Part shown: positions 45,533-54,795 of the stretch, piece after piece | How positions within the stretch are numbered: the first letter of the stretch is position 1 | Layout of the letters: every line of letters starts with the position of its first letter | From: Nitratireductor indicus C115 | Lineage (GTDB): Bacteria > Pseudomonadota > Alphaproteobacteria > Rhizobiales > Rhizobiaceae | Direction: 5' to 3' | DNA length: 64,000 bases | Assembly: GCF_000300515.1 (NCBI RefSeq) | Contig: NZ_AMSI01000001.1 | Coordinates: 62,001 to 126,000 of the forward strand | Made by a program: the position numbers and the translations under genes | The notes under the pieces: model-generated | Database searches by the model: none | What the model was told of the DNA's origin: nothing | The model's input: only the letters and a program-made list of their open reading frames with translations

Positions 45533-46395
45533 CAGCGGACCCCCTCGATGCGGCCAAGCAGGCCCGTCGGCCGCCTGAGCAGCACAACCAGCATGATGGC
45601 GAAGGAAAGGGCGATCTTGTAGGTGAAGCCGACGAAAGGTGTCGACATTTCCTGCACCACGCCGAGGATCAGGCCGGCAAGCAGGGCGCCGGCCGGGCTG
45701 CCAATGCCGCCGAAGATGGCGGCGGCAAAAGCAGGCATGAGCATGTCCCAGCCCATCTCGGGGTTCACCACCGTCTTGACGCCGAGCATCACGCCGCCCG
45801 CCCCGGCGATAGCGCCGGCCAGCACCCAAAGTGCTGCCAGGACGCGGCCCGAGCGGATGCCCGAGACACGGGCAAGGGATGGATTGTCGGCGACGGCGCG
45901 CATCTGCCTGCCGATGGGTGTCAGGTGCAGCACGGCGAAGGCGAGCGCCAGCATGACGGCTGCGAGAAGCGCCAGTTGCAGGTCCAGCGGATTGATGGCC
46001 AACCCGCCGATCCGGTAGGGACGGCTGAGCGGCATGCTGAAAACCATGGGCTGGTGCCCGAAGACCAGCCCCATGATGGAGCGCAGCACAAAGCCGACGC
46101 CGATCGAGGCCACCAGAAGCGCAACCACCGATCGCCCGGCCAGCCGCCTGAAGACCAGAAGATGGCTGATCAGCGCCACAGCCGCGGTAACGATCACGGC
46201 AAAAATGCCGCTCGCGAGAAGTGATCCGGTCATCGGATAGACGACCAGCCCTGAGAAGGCGCCGACCGTCATGACATCGCCGGTCGCGGCATTGGGAAAG
46301 CGCACGATGCCGAACACCAGCGTGATCGACATGGCGGCAAGACTGATCACCAGGCCCTGGACGAGCCCGTTAACGGCAAGCTGCGCGAAATACAT
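45532..46395 (-). CDS. livH: Branched-chain amino acid-type ABC transporter permease LivH (set 1)
   Basis: A 287-residue membrane protein with about eight hydrophobic segments. It has the LivH features VNGLVQGLVISLAAMSITLVFG, RAVADNPSLARVSGI and FGGIGSPAGALLAGLILGVVQ. Its stop overlaps the livM-1 ATG by one base. It lies 67 bases after the binding-protein gene. Confidence 0.94.
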   Translation of the reverse strand: MYFAQLAVNGLVQGLVISLAAMSITLVFGIVRFPNAATGDVMTVGAFSGLVVYPMTGSLLASGIFAVIVTAAVALISHLLVFRRLAGRSVVALLVASIGVGFVLRSIMGLVFGHQPMVFSMPLSRPYRIGGLAINPLDLQLALLAAVMLALAFAVLHLTPIGRQMRAVADNPSLARVSGIRSGRVLAALWVLAGAIAGAGGVMLGVKTVVNPEMGWDMLMPAFAAAIFGGIGSPAGALLAGLILGVVQEMSTPFVGFTYKIALSFAIMLVVLLRRPTGLLGRIEGVR

Positions 46396-46462
46396 AAGCG
46401 GTTCCTCGTTCCACCGAAGTGGATGGGCGGGAGTCCGGCCGGTGCCGGAATCCCGCCGCCTG

Positions 46463-47683
46463 TCAGATCTTGACGACGTAGCGACGATTGATCTTGCCGT
46501 CCTCCACGAAGGAGGCGGAGAAATCAGGCGTCACGTCGCCATGCTCGTCGAAATCGAGCACCGAGGAAGCACCCTCATAGTTGATCGGTCCAGACTTCAG
46601 CGCTTCCTTGCCCTCGGCAAAGGTGTAGACCTTGGTGCCTTCGGGGTTGGCGACGTCGCGCATCTTCTCGTTCACCTTGGCCATGTCGGTCGAGCCGGCG
46701 GCTTCCACGGCAAGGGCGAGCACAGTCATCATGTCCCAGGTCATCGCGGCATACACATTGTCTGTGCCAGGCTTGCCCATGGCGGCCTGGTAGGCCTTGT
46801 CATAGGCGGCGAATGACGGGGCCTTTTCGTTGGAGATGGAATCCACCGAGATGATGCCCTCCACCACGTCGGCGCCGAGGGCGGCGACGAGGTCGCTATT
46901 GGCAGCCCAGCCGGGGATGATCCACTTCACCGGCTGTCCGGTCTGGTACCACTCGCGCAGGATGATCGTGGTGTCGCCCACATAGGAGCCCGTGACGATC
47001 ACGTCCGGCTGCGCGGCCAGGATCTGCATGAGCTCCGAGCGGTAGCTCGCCTGCTTCGGCTCGTAAACGACCTCGGAAACGACCTCGCCACCCTTTGCCG
47101 TCCAGGCCTTCTTGAAGCCTTCGGTGTTTCCGATACCCGAGGCGTTGTTGAAGGCCATGGTGGCCGGACGCTTGAAGCCTTCCTTCTCCGCGATCTCGGC
47201 GAAGGCGCGGCCGAAACGGTCATTGGTCGCCTGGAAGCGGTAGCCGAGCCCCTTTTCGTTTGCCGGCGGAACCGACAGGGCCGGGGCGCCGGAAGTGTGC
47301 ATCAAAATCTTGCCGGCATCGTTGGTCAGCGGAATGACGGCAAGCGAGATACCCGAGGACCAGGTGCCGAGAACCGCCTCGACCTTGTTCACCTCGATAA
47401 GCTTCTTCGCCGCAAGGACTGCTGCCTGCGGGTCGGTCTGCGTGTCCTCTGCGAAAATCTCGATCTTGCTGCCCGCCGCACCGCCGGCGGCGTTGATCGC
47501 CTCGGCGGCTGCCAGGATCATCTTCTGCATGCCTTCGCCATAAGGTCCACCCGCACCCGTTACCGGGTTGAGCGCACCGATGCGCAGCGAACCTCCCGAC
47601 TGTGCAAAGACGGAGCCTGCGAAAAGGGGCAGTGCCATTGCCCCGGCTGTACCTGCCAGAAATTCACGACGTGTCCTGTTCAT
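46463..47683 (-). CDS. ABC transporter substrate-binding protein (LivK-like, set 1)
   Basis: Periplasmic binding protein of 406 residues of the Leu/Ile/Val-binding type (Peripla_BP_6). The start chosen (MNRTRREFLAG) gives a twin-arginine signal with RREFLAG and ends near FAQ. The mature part begins GGSLRIGALNPVTGAGGPYGEG, a typical motif. The Tat-type signal is shared with set 2. The ligand is unknown; the amidohydrolase next to it suggests the products of an amide or cyclic compound. Confidence 0.92.
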   Translation of the reverse strand: MNRTRREFLAGTAGAMALPLFAGSVFAQSGGSLRIGALNPVTGAGGPYGEGMQKMILAAAEAINAAGGAAGSKIEIFAEDTQTDPQAAVLAAKKLIEVNKVEAVLGTWSSGISLAVIPLTNDAGKILMHTSGAPALSVPPANEKGLGYRFQATNDRFGRAFAEIAEKEGFKRPATMAFNNASGIGNTEGFKKAWTAKGGEVVSEVVYEPKQASYRSELMQILAAQPDVIVTGSYVGDTTIILREWYQTGQPVKWIIPGWAANSDLVAALGADVVEGIISVDSISNEKAPSFAAYDKAYQAAMGKPGTDNVYAAMTWDMMTVLALAVEAAGSTDMAKVNEKMRDVANPEGTKVYTFAEGKEALKSGPINYEGASSVLDFDEHGDVTPDFSASFVEDGKINRRYVVKI

Positions 47684-47725
47684 GGTGTTCCCCTTTTTTG
47701 AGACGTCGGTTGCAGTGTTGTTCAA

Positions 47726-48961
47726 TCAGTCGAGAGCGGCCCTTTTCACGAAGCGCCCCGCCTGCATAATGACCGGCATATGCTTGCCCTGGCCGGTGAG
47801 CAGGGAGAGCTCCTCGAGCGGATTGCCGTCGACCACGATGAGATCGGCAAATGCATCGGCTGCGATCGTGCCGAGCTTGCCTTCCATACGCAGAAGCCGC
47901 GCTGCTACACTGGTGGCAGAGGCGATGACCTCCTGCGCGGGCAAAACGCGGCCGCGAATAACGAATTCTTCCGACTGGTGCCGGTGCATGTTGCCCAGAA
48001 GGTCCGTGCCATAGGCCATGGCGAGACCGGCATTGCGCATGGTTTCAAGCGATTTCATGCCGCCCGAGCGCACGTAATCCGCCTTGGCGACCGAATCCGC
48101 CGGGAAGCCGAGCGAAGCCCCTTCGCTGACCAGTTTTTCATAGGTCACGAGTGTCGGCACGGCATAGGCGCCGTTTTCCTTTGCAAGGGTCGCGGTCTCG
48201 GAGGAGATGAAATTGCAGTGCTCCAGCGAATGGACGCCGCACTCCACCACGCGGCGAATGCCCTCATCCGTGTAGACATGCGCGGAAACATAGGTGCCGG
48301 CATTCTGCGCTTCTTCCACGACGGCCAGAAGTTCGTCACGGCTGAAGCCGAGGAAGTGAATCGGATCGGTCGGCGAAGCAGCTCCGCCATTGGCCATGAT
48401 CTTGATGAATTCCGCGCCGTTCTTGATTTCCTCGCGCGCGGCACGGCGGATGCCGTCCACGCCGTCGCAAATGCGCCCGAGCGCGCCGAGCCGGAAGCGG
48501 TTGGTCGGCACCGGCGTATCGTCATATTGGCCGCGGAAATCCGCATGCCCGCCTGACTGGCTGAGCGCCTTGCCGCAGATGAAGAGGCGTGGTGCGGGAA
48601 AAAGGCCCTCTTCGACAGCGTGCTTGAGGCCGACATCAGCGCCACCCACATCGCGGACCGTGGTGAAGCCGCGTGCCAGCATGTCACGCATGATGATTGC
48701 AGCGCGCGGTGCGGCGAGGCTGTCGGGCAGGCGCGCATTCTCGCCGAGATTGGCGAGCGAGGCGACCACATGCACATGGCAGTCGATCAGGCCGGGCATG
48801 AGCGTGCGGCCCTTGAGGTCGATCACCTCCGCGCTGCCGGCTTTCAGCGAAGCGGACACCTCGCGGATGACACCGTCTTCGACAAGCACGGAAACAGGTT
48901 CGCCGGGCTCGGGCGTTGTTCCGTCCACGATGCGGGCATTGGCGAAAAGATAGGACGACAC
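47726..48961 (-). CDS. Amidohydrolase (prolidase/Sgx-type imidazolonepropionase-like)
   Basis: A metal-dependent hydrolase of 411 residues starting at GTG directly after the GAF gene stop. The metal ligands visible are HVHVVAS near residue 63, the HVYTDEG and HSLEHCNF histidines, and the late aspartate in GTDLLG. The C-terminal composite domain is ADLIVVDGNPLEEL. It belongs to the PF01979 group that includes Xaa-Pro dipeptidases and carboxylic acid amide hydrolases. It is cytosolic and encoded between the two Liv importers, so it probably hydrolyses an imported substrate. Confidence 0.92.
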   Translation of the reverse strand: MSSYLFANARIVDGTTPEPGEPVSVLVEDGVIREVSASLKAGSAEVIDLKGRTLMPGLIDCHVHVVASLANLGENARLPDSLAAPRAAIIMRDMLARGFTTVRDVGGADVGLKHAVEEGLFPAPRLFICGKALSQSGGHADFRGQYDDTPVPTNRFRLGALGRICDGVDGIRRAAREEIKNGAEFIKIMANGGAASPTDPIHFLGFSRDELLAVVEEAQNAGTYVSAHVYTDEGIRRVVECGVHSLEHCNFISSETATLAKENGAYAVPTLVTYEKLVSEGASLGFPADSVAKADYVRSGGMKSLETMRNAGLAMAYGTDLLGNMHRHQSEEFVIRGRVLPAQEVIASATSVAARLLRMEGKLGTIAADAFADLIVVDGNPLEELSLLTGQGKHMPVIMQAGRFVKRAALD

Positions 48962-49468
48962 TTATGCACTCCTGGTGGTTGCGGCCCGCGCCTTGGCGCG
49001 TGCGTTCAAGAAAGCGGGAATGAGCAGGGGGGCGAGCGGAGCAACGAGCTCCACATCGCTTTCCTTGTAGTGATGTTCCGGTGCGAGAATGTTGAAGGTG
49101 CCGATGGCCTCGCCGCCGTAAAGCACGGGAATGTTGATGACGGAGCCGAGCCCCATGCTCTCGATCAGCTCATGATCGAAGAAGGCCCAGCGGATGCCCT
49201 CCCGGTCACGCCCGATAAACGGCTTCTTCTGCTTGAGAACCAGGTCGCCCCAGGGCGTTGGCCCCATGAGCTTGCGGCCTGAGACCGGATATTCGTCAGG
49301 GCGGTTGGAATAGACACGGGCGACTTCCTGCCCGTCCACGTAAAGCAGGGTGAAGAGCTCATGCCCCACCAGGGCATGGCTTGCCTTTTCGAGCGCCTTG
49401 TAGAGGGCCTCGGGCTGGCCGGGTTCGGCAAGGATGCGAAGAAGAGCAGGAAGCGGAGACTGGGTCAT
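48962..49468 (-). CDS. GAF-domain protein
   Basis: A 168-residue protein consisting almost entirely of one GAF domain (about residues 8-155: ALYKALEKASHALVGHELFTLLYVD, GSVINIPVLYGGEAIGTFNILA). There is no signal peptide, kinase or DNA-binding part. The start overlaps the livM-2 stop (ATGA); the longer open frame upstream covers livM-2. Embedded between transporter and amidohydrolase genes, it may sense or bind the imported compound, or serve as an enzyme of the GAF-fold type. The function is unknown. Confidence 0.82.
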   Translation of the reverse strand: MTQSPLPALLRILAEPGQPEALYKALEKASHALVGHELFTLLYVDGQEVARVYSNRPDEYPVSGRKLMGPTPWGDLVLKQKKPFIGRDREGIRWAFFDHELIESMGLGSVINIPVLYGGEAIGTFNILAPEHHYKESDVELVAPLAPLLIPAFLNARAKARAATTRSA

Positions 49469-50364
49469 GATTTCGGAGCCGGTACGATTTGTTCGGGAAG
49501 CAGCCCCTGCGGGCGGAACCGCAGGACGAGGATGAGGGAAAGCCCCACCAGGATTTCCCGGCAGGCAGCGAATTGCGCAGGTGCGAGCCAGGGCACGAGA
49601 TCGGGCAGGAAGCGGGTGAGTTCGAGGAAGAACACCACCACATAAGCGCCGAGCACGCCGCCGGCAGGCCGGCCCACGCCGCCGGCAGCCACTGCCAGGA
49701 AGATGTAGATCGTGATGAGGGGCTGGAAGTGATCCGGCGAGATGTAGGACTGGAAATGCGCGTAGAGCGCTCCGGCAAGCCCGGCAAGCGCGGCTGAAAC
49801 GGCAAAGGCCTGCACCTTGAAGCCGAGAACGTTCTTGCCGGCGAAGCCTGCGAGTTCCTGATCCTCGCGGATGGCCTTCATGGCGCGTCCATAGGGCGAG
49901 CGGTCGAGACGGCGCAGCGCCAGCCAGACGACGAGCACGATGACGCTGACCAGTGCCAGATAGAAGAGGTTGAAGCCCTGATTGCCCAGTGCCGACTTCA
50001 TCGGCGCCTGGATGCCGGAAATGCCGTCGGACCCATTGGTGAGCCAGCGTTCGTTGAGCGCCACGAGCCGGATCACCTCTGCCAGCCCGAGCGTGACGAT
50101 GGCCAGATAGTCGTCGCGCAGGCGGGTCGTCGCCAGCGTTACCACAAGGCCGGCTATCGCGCCCACGACGATGGCCCCGCCCCAGCCGAACAGAACGGGC
50201 AGGCCCGCTCCGGTCAGGAGCGCCGAGGCATAGGCGCCGAGGGCGAAGAAACCGACAAGGCCGAGATTGACGAGGCCGATGCCGCCCCAGATCAGATTCA
50301 GGCTGAGCGCCAGAAGTGCATAGATGCCGCCGATGGTCAGCGCGAAGATCAGATAAGCCAGCAT
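49465..50364 (-). CDS. livM: Branched-chain amino acid-type ABC transporter permease LivM (set 2)
   Basis: A 299-residue membrane protein. The start is the ATG overlapping the livH-2 stop by one base. It has LivM hallmarks ALSLNLIWGGIGLVNLGLVGFF, RLRDDYLAIVTLGLAE and GGVGRPAGGVLGAYVV. It is paralogous to the set 1 LivM in the same operon. Confidence 0.94.
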   Translation of the reverse strand: MLAYLIFALTIGGIYALLALSLNLIWGGIGLVNLGLVGFFALGAYASALLTGAGLPVLFGWGGAIVVGAIAGLVVTLATTRLRDDYLAIVTLGLAEVIRLVALNERWLTNGSDGISGIQAPMKSALGNQGFNLFYLALVSVIVLVVWLALRRLDRSPYGRAMKAIREDQELAGFAGKNVLGFKVQAFAVSAALAGLAGALYAHFQSYISPDHFQPLITIYIFLAVAAGGVGRPAGGVLGAYVVVFFLELTRFLPDLVPWLAPAQFAACREILVGLSLILVLRFRPQGLLPEQIVPAPKS

Positions 50365-51227
50365 CAGTTCGCCCTTTCCCCGAAGAAGCCGCGTGGACGC
50401 ACAGTGAGGACGAGCAGGATCGCCGCGAAGCCGACCGCCGAGCGATAGGTCGCCGGCACCACGAGCAGGGCGCATTCCTCGGCGATGCCGATAGCGAGCG
50501 CGCCCGCCACGGCGCCGGGTATCGATCCCAGGCCACCAAGCACGGCAGCCGCAAAAACCGTGAGCAGAACGCGAAAGCCAAGCATCGGATCGATGGAGGC
50601 ATCGAGCCCGATCAGCACGCCGCCGATGCCGGCAAGCCCTGCGCCAAGAAAAATGGTCATCACCGCTATATGTGCGGGCTCGATGCCTTTCAGGCGGGCG
50701 AGGTCCGGATTGTCGGCAACCGCGCGCATCGCCTTGCCGAAGCGCGTGTAGCGCAGAAAGGCGAAGACGGCGCCCATGATGACGACGGCAAAGAAAAGGC
50801 TCTGCAATTGCTGCGGCCCGACCCTGAGACCCATGAAACGCCAGTCGGGCACCAGCGGCAGGTCATAACCGCGCAGATCGTTGCCGAAGAACAGCCGCAC
50901 CACGTTTTCCAGAACCGTGTTTAGCGCAATGGAGCCGATCGCAACCGTCAGCGCACCCGCGCCCCGCAGTGGCTTCAGCGCTGTCTCCTCGGCGCTGACG
51001 CCGACACAGCCGGCGACGGCAAAGGCGATGAGCAGCGCCGGCAGGATGCCGGCGCCGAAGTGAACATTCACCCACCAGGCTGCGAACGCACCGATGGTGG
51101 CATAGGCGGCGATGGCGAAATTCGGATAGCGCAGCACCGCGAAGATCGCCGTGAAGCCGATGGCCGGCACGGCGATCAGCGCACCGTTCATCACGCCGTT
51201 TAGCAGGGCCTGGAGGAGAATGGTCAT
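50364..51227 (-). CDS. livH: Branched-chain amino acid-type ABC transporter permease LivH (set 2)
   Basis: A 287-residue membrane protein. The ATG at 51227 (MTILLQALLNGV) matches the usual LivH N-terminus; upstream in-frame TTG (51251) and GTG (51233) codons are possible starts. It has about eight hydrophobic segments, RAVADNPDLARLKGIEPAHIAVMT and LGGLGSIPGAVAGALAIGIAEE. It follows the set 2 binding-protein gene by 16 bases. Confidence 0.93.
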   Translation of the reverse strand: MTILLQALLNGVMNGALIAVPAIGFTAIFAVLRYPNFAIAAYATIGAFAAWWVNVHFGAGILPALLIAFAVAGCVGVSAEETALKPLRGAGALTVAIGSIALNTVLENVVRLFFGNDLRGYDLPLVPDWRFMGLRVGPQQLQSLFFAVVIMGAVFAFLRYTRFGKAMRAVADNPDLARLKGIEPAHIAVMTIFLGAGLAGIGGVLIGLDASIDPMLGFRVLLTVFAAAVLGGLGSIPGAVAGALAIGIAEECALLVVPATYRSAVGFAAILLVLTVRPRGFFGERAN

Positions 51228-51243
51228 GTTCACGGGAACCGCG

Positions 51244-52452
51244 TCAGGCAATCTTGATCAGGGTCAGCTTGCCGTCGCGCACCTGTTCGTACCGGAAGCT
51301 GCTGTCGGAGATGTCGCCCTTGTCGGTGAAATCGCAGGGGCCGCTGGCGCCCTCATAGTTCACCGGCTTGCCTTCGGCGATCAGCTTGAGCCCGTCCACC
51401 GCATTGTCCACCTTGGTGCCGTCGGCGGCCTGGCTCACCTTGCGGATAGCGTCCTTGATGGCCGTACCGGAACTGTCGCCCGCAGCAGCCATGGCCATGA
51501 TGATCAGGTTGATCTGGTCATAGACCTGCACGGTGTAGGGATCGGGGCTGTCGACGCCGATCAGTTTCACGAGACGCTGATAGGCGGTGGAGCTTTCATT
51601 GGAGGAAGGCGCAATGGTGTAGCACCCCTCGACCACTTCGGCCGGCACGCTGTCGACCAGCTTTTCGTTGACCGCATAGGCAAAGGCGATCTTCTTGCCC
51701 TGATAGCCCGCGCGATAGAGTTCCTTCAGCATGACCGTCGTGTCGGGCGTGTAGCCGCCGAAGATGATCGCATCCGGTTCGAAGCGCATCACCTCGTCCA
51801 CTTCCGAGCGGTAGGAAGGCTTCTTGTCGTCATAGATCAGGGATGAGGTTTCGCCGCCGGCTGCCTCGACAGCCTTGGTGATGTTCTGGAACTGGCTTTC
51901 CGCGTAGGGCGTCTGCGGGGAAACGAAGAAGACACGCTTGGCGCCCTCGGCGGCGGCGAACTCGCCGAATTTGCGGCCCTGCAGCGTCGTGTTGGGCTGC
52001 GTACGGACGAGGTAGCCCTGGTGCGGCAGCTCGGTGATGCTGTCGGCGCCGGAAACGGTTGCGAGGAAGGTTTTCGATTCCCAGCAAAGCGGCGCAACGG
52101 CGGTGGTGACCGAGGAAGCCCAGGTGCCCACGATTGCCGAAACGGCATCGACGTCGATCAGCTTGCGTGCCGCGCGCACGCCGGCTTCGGGGTTGGTCTG
52201 GTCGTCCTCGGAGATGACCTCGATCTTGCGGCCCAGAACGCCACCGGCCGCGTTGACCTCGTCCACAACGGCTTTCACCGTGTTGGCCATGACCGGCCCA
52301 TAGGGGCCGCCCGAGCCCGTCAGCGGGGTCAGCGTTCCGATCTTGATCGGCTCGCCCTGCGCCCAGACGAAGGAAGGCAGCGCCGTGCTGCCCAGAAGCA
52401 GGGAGGAAGCTCCCAGAAAATGCCTGCGATTGAGAGTATGGTTTTTCATCAT
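51244..52452 (-). CDS. ABC transporter substrate-binding protein (LivK-like, set 2)
   Basis: A 402-residue Peripla_BP_6 protein with a twin-arginine signal (NRRHFLGAS) ending near WAQ. The mature part starts EPIKIGTLTPLTGSGGPYGPV. It resembles the set 1 binding protein in length and motifs, so the two probably arose by duplication and may bind related ligands. Confidence 0.92.
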   Translation of the reverse strand: MMKNHTLNRRHFLGASSLLLGSTALPSFVWAQGEPIKIGTLTPLTGSGGPYGPVMANTVKAVVDEVNAAGGVLGRKIEVISEDDQTNPEAGVRAARKLIDVDAVSAIVGTWASSVTTAVAPLCWESKTFLATVSGADSITELPHQGYLVRTQPNTTLQGRKFGEFAAAEGAKRVFFVSPQTPYAESQFQNITKAVEAAGGETSSLIYDDKKPSYRSEVDEVMRFEPDAIIFGGYTPDTTVMLKELYRAGYQGKKIAFAYAVNEKLVDSVPAEVVEGCYTIAPSSNESSTAYQRLVKLIGVDSPDPYTVQVYDQINLIIMAMAAAGDSSGTAIKDAIRKVSQAADGTKVDNAVDGLKLIAEGKPVNYEGASGPCDFTDKGDISDSSFRYEQVRDGKLTLIKIA

Positions 52453-52482
52453 GTTGCCCTCTGTGGCTCTTTCTTCTTGGTG

Positions 52483-53190
52483 TCAGCCGCCCAGGAACAG
52501 GCGGCGAATTTCGGGATCGGCAGCCAATTGCGGACCCGGCCCCTCCGCAGATTCCTTGCCGGAAACCAGCACATAGCCCCGGGTCGAGACGGCGAGCGCT
52601 TCCACGGCATGCTGCTCCACCATGAGGATCGGCAGTCCGCCCCGGTTGAGCGCGACAATGGCGTCGAAAAGCTCGTCCGCGGCGCGCGGCGAAAGCCCGG
52701 CTGTCGGTTCATCTAGAAGCAATAGCTTCGGCGCCGTCATCAGCCCCATGGCCATGGCAAGGATCTGGCGCTGGCCACCCGAAAGCGTTCGTGCCAGGTC
52801 CCGCCGCTTGCCGGCGAGCATCGGATAGCGCTCATAGAGCTCCTCGATGCGGCGGCTTGCGTCGCCGCTGTCGCGATAGGCGCTGATCTCGAGATTTTCG
52901 GCGATGCTGAGATTGCCGAAGACATTGCGCTCCTGCGGAACGAAGCTGATGCCGCTGCGGGTGCGGTCGACCGCGCCGAAACGCGTCACGTCCTCTCCGC
53001 CGAGCTGGATCGAACCTTCCCGTGCAGGAACCAGTCCGGCAACCACTTTCAGAAGCGTCGACTTGCCGGCACCGTTGGGGCCGATGATGGTGACGATCTC
53101 GCCGGCTTCGACATGGATGGAGGCCTTCTTGAGAATCTGTTCCGCCGCGCCGTAACCGGCCACGATATCCCTTGCGACAAGCAGGCTCAT
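52483..53190 (-). CDS. livF: Branched-chain amino acid-type ABC transporter ATPase LivF (set 2)
   Basis: A 235-residue ATPase with Walker A GPNGAGKST, signature LSGGQRQILAMAMGL and Walker B LLLLDEPTAGLSP. The start is the ATG in the 4-base overlap with livG-2; the open frame continues further upstream within livG-2. Confidence 0.94.
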   Translation of the reverse strand: MSLLVARDIVAGYGAAEQILKKASIHVEAGEIVTIIGPNGAGKSTLLKVVAGLVPAREGSIQLGGEDVTRFGAVDRTRSGISFVPQERNVFGNLSIAENLEISAYRDSGDASRRIEELYERYPMLAGKRRDLARTLSGGQRQILAMAMGLMTAPKLLLLDEPTAGLSPRAADELFDAIVALNRGGLPILMVEQHAVEALAVSTRGYVLVSGKESAEGPGPQLAADPEIRRLFLGG

Positions 53191-53951
53191 CGGCGCGTCC
53201 CCAGATAGGCTTCCTGAACTTCCGGGTCGGCTGCGACCTCGTCGAAGTTTCCTTCGACCAGCGTCTTGCCCTCGGCGAGCACCACAACCGGGTCGCATAA
53301 GCGCTTGATCAGCGCCATGTCATGCTCGATCAGGCAGACGGTTATGCCGTCGCCATTCAGCGCTACCAGATGCTCGGCGATCTCGTCGGCAAGAGAGGGA
53401 TTGACGCCCGCCATCGGCTCGTCGAGCAGGATGAGACGCGGATCGGCCATCAGCGCCCGCCCGATCTCCACGAGTTTCTTCTGCCCGCCCGAAAGCGCGG
53501 TGACCGGGTTGTCGACCACGTGGGAAAGGCGCAGACGGCGCGCCGTATTGAGGGCCTTTTCCGCGAGTTCCTGTTCGCGCCGACGCGCTGCCGGGCTTGT
53601 GAAGAGTGCTGCCGCCAGACCTTCGCCCGGCTGATCGAGGCCGTAAAGCATAAGATGCTGGAACACGCTGAGCTTGGGAAAGCCGCGCGCGAGCTGGAAG
53701 GTGCGGACCAGCCCGCGGCGCACGAGAAGATGCGGCTTGAGCCCGGTCACATCGTCGCCCGCAAGCATCACCTTGCCGCCATTCGGCCGGTAGAGGCCGG
53801 AAATTGCGTTGAACAGGGTGGATTTGCCTGCTCCGTTCGGCCCGATGAGGCCCGTGATCGTGCCTTCCCTGATGCTGAAGTCCACCCCCCGCAGGATCTG
53901 CGCACCATAGAAGCCGAGCGTCAGATCCCTGACCGAAAGAAGGGCGTTCAT
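53187..53951 (-). CDS. livG: Branched-chain amino acid-type ABC transporter ATPase LivG (set 2)
   Basis: A 254-residue ATPase with Walker A GPNGAGKST, signature ALSGGQKKLVEIGRAL and Walker B LILLDEPMAGVNP. It starts in a 4-base overlap with the tetR stop, directly linking the regulator to the transporter operon. Confidence 0.95.
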   Translation of the reverse strand: MNALLSVRDLTLGFYGAQILRGVDFSIREGTITGLIGPNGAGKSTLFNAISGLYRPNGGKVMLAGDDVTGLKPHLLVRRGLVRTFQLARGFPKLSVFQHLMLYGLDQPGEGLAAALFTSPAARRREQELAEKALNTARRLRLSHVVDNPVTALSGGQKKLVEIGRALMADPRLILLDEPMAGVNPSLADEIAEHLVALNGDGITVCLIEHDMALIKRLCDPVVVLAEGKTLVEGNFDEVAADPEVQEAYLGTRR

Positions 53952-54601
53952 ACGGCCACCTTCTTCTGGCGGGTCTTCGCTGCCGCGCCACCGTAATTGG
54001 GAAACTGCTGACGAACCTGCTCCTTCCAGAAGCGAAGCAGGCCATCGTAATATTCAGGGTCTTTGCGCAGGATGGTCTGGGCGATCATGCCGCGGATACA
54101 GCACATGGTGGCGTTCATCACATTGCGGGTGTGTTCGGGGTCGACGCCGGTGCGCGCGGCCAGTTCGGTCCAGATCGCGTCCAGCCCCTCGTGGAACTCC
54201 CGCACGACGGGAACGAGCTGCGTCCTGAACTCGTCATTGTGACGGGCCTCCGGCAGATACTCCATGGTCACATAGAACAGCCGGTCTGACATGACTTTCC
54301 AGAGATAGTCGACGATCTCATCGCTCGACCCGCCATTCTCTGCGAATTCACGGCCGAAGCGGCGCATATCCTCATTCACCAGATGCAGCATGTTGGCGAT
54401 CGATTCGGTGATGATCGTCTCGCGGGTGGGGAAGTGATGCGTCAGGGCTCCGCGCGAAACGCCGGCTGTGCGGGCGATTTCGGGCGTGGTTGCGCGGGTG
54501 ATGCCGCGGTCGTGCAAAAGATCGATGGTCGCATTCATGAGGCGTGCGGAAGTCTCCGCACTACGCTCTTTCTGCGACCGGCGTTTCGGTGCGCGCGCCA
54601 T
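53948..54601 (-). CDS. TetR-family transcriptional regulator
   Basis: A 217-residue protein starting at MARAPKRRSQKERS; the in-frame open reading upstream is AT-rich, promoter-like and unlike a protein. The N-terminal helix-turn-helix is in residues 12-60 (IDLLHDRGITRATTPEIARTAGVSRGALTHHFP, in parts). The C-terminal domain resembles the TetR_C group. It is the first gene of the 12-gene Liv operon, so it very likely autoregulates and controls the whole run through the AT-rich region upstream. Confidence 0.92.
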   Translation of the reverse strand: MARAPKRRSQKERSAETSARLMNATIDLLHDRGITRATTPEIARTAGVSRGALTHHFPTRETIITESIANMLHLVNEDMRRFGREFAENGGSSDEIVDYLWKVMSDRLFYVTMEYLPEARHNDEFRTQLVPVVREFHEGLDAIWTELAARTGVDPEHTRNVMNATMCCIRGMIAQTILRKDPEYYDGLLRFWKEQVRQQFPNYGGAAAKTRQKKVAV

Positions 54602-54795
54602 GTTTGAGCCCCTCGAAAACATGTTGCTTTTGTTCTTTTTCGAAAAGATGAAATGCAACTTACAAACAATCAAGTCTGTTTTTGTGTGTTTTTATCGTAA
54701 GGCAATCGCGCGGCAATTTGCGCTTACAGTCTATTCAAGATATTGAATTTAAACAGTAATCATAAATGCTGGCGTGATTTTTCTCGACGCGGGCT
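54602..54795. promoter_or_regulatory. AT-rich promoter region of the tetR-liv operon
   Basis: This stretch is clearly richer in A and T than the surrounding genes. It holds ACAAACA about 8 bases from TGTTTTTGT (imperfect inverted repeat near 54662-54688), a candidate TetR operator. No small gene was recognised in it. The GT25 gene ends at its far side. Confidence 0.4.
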
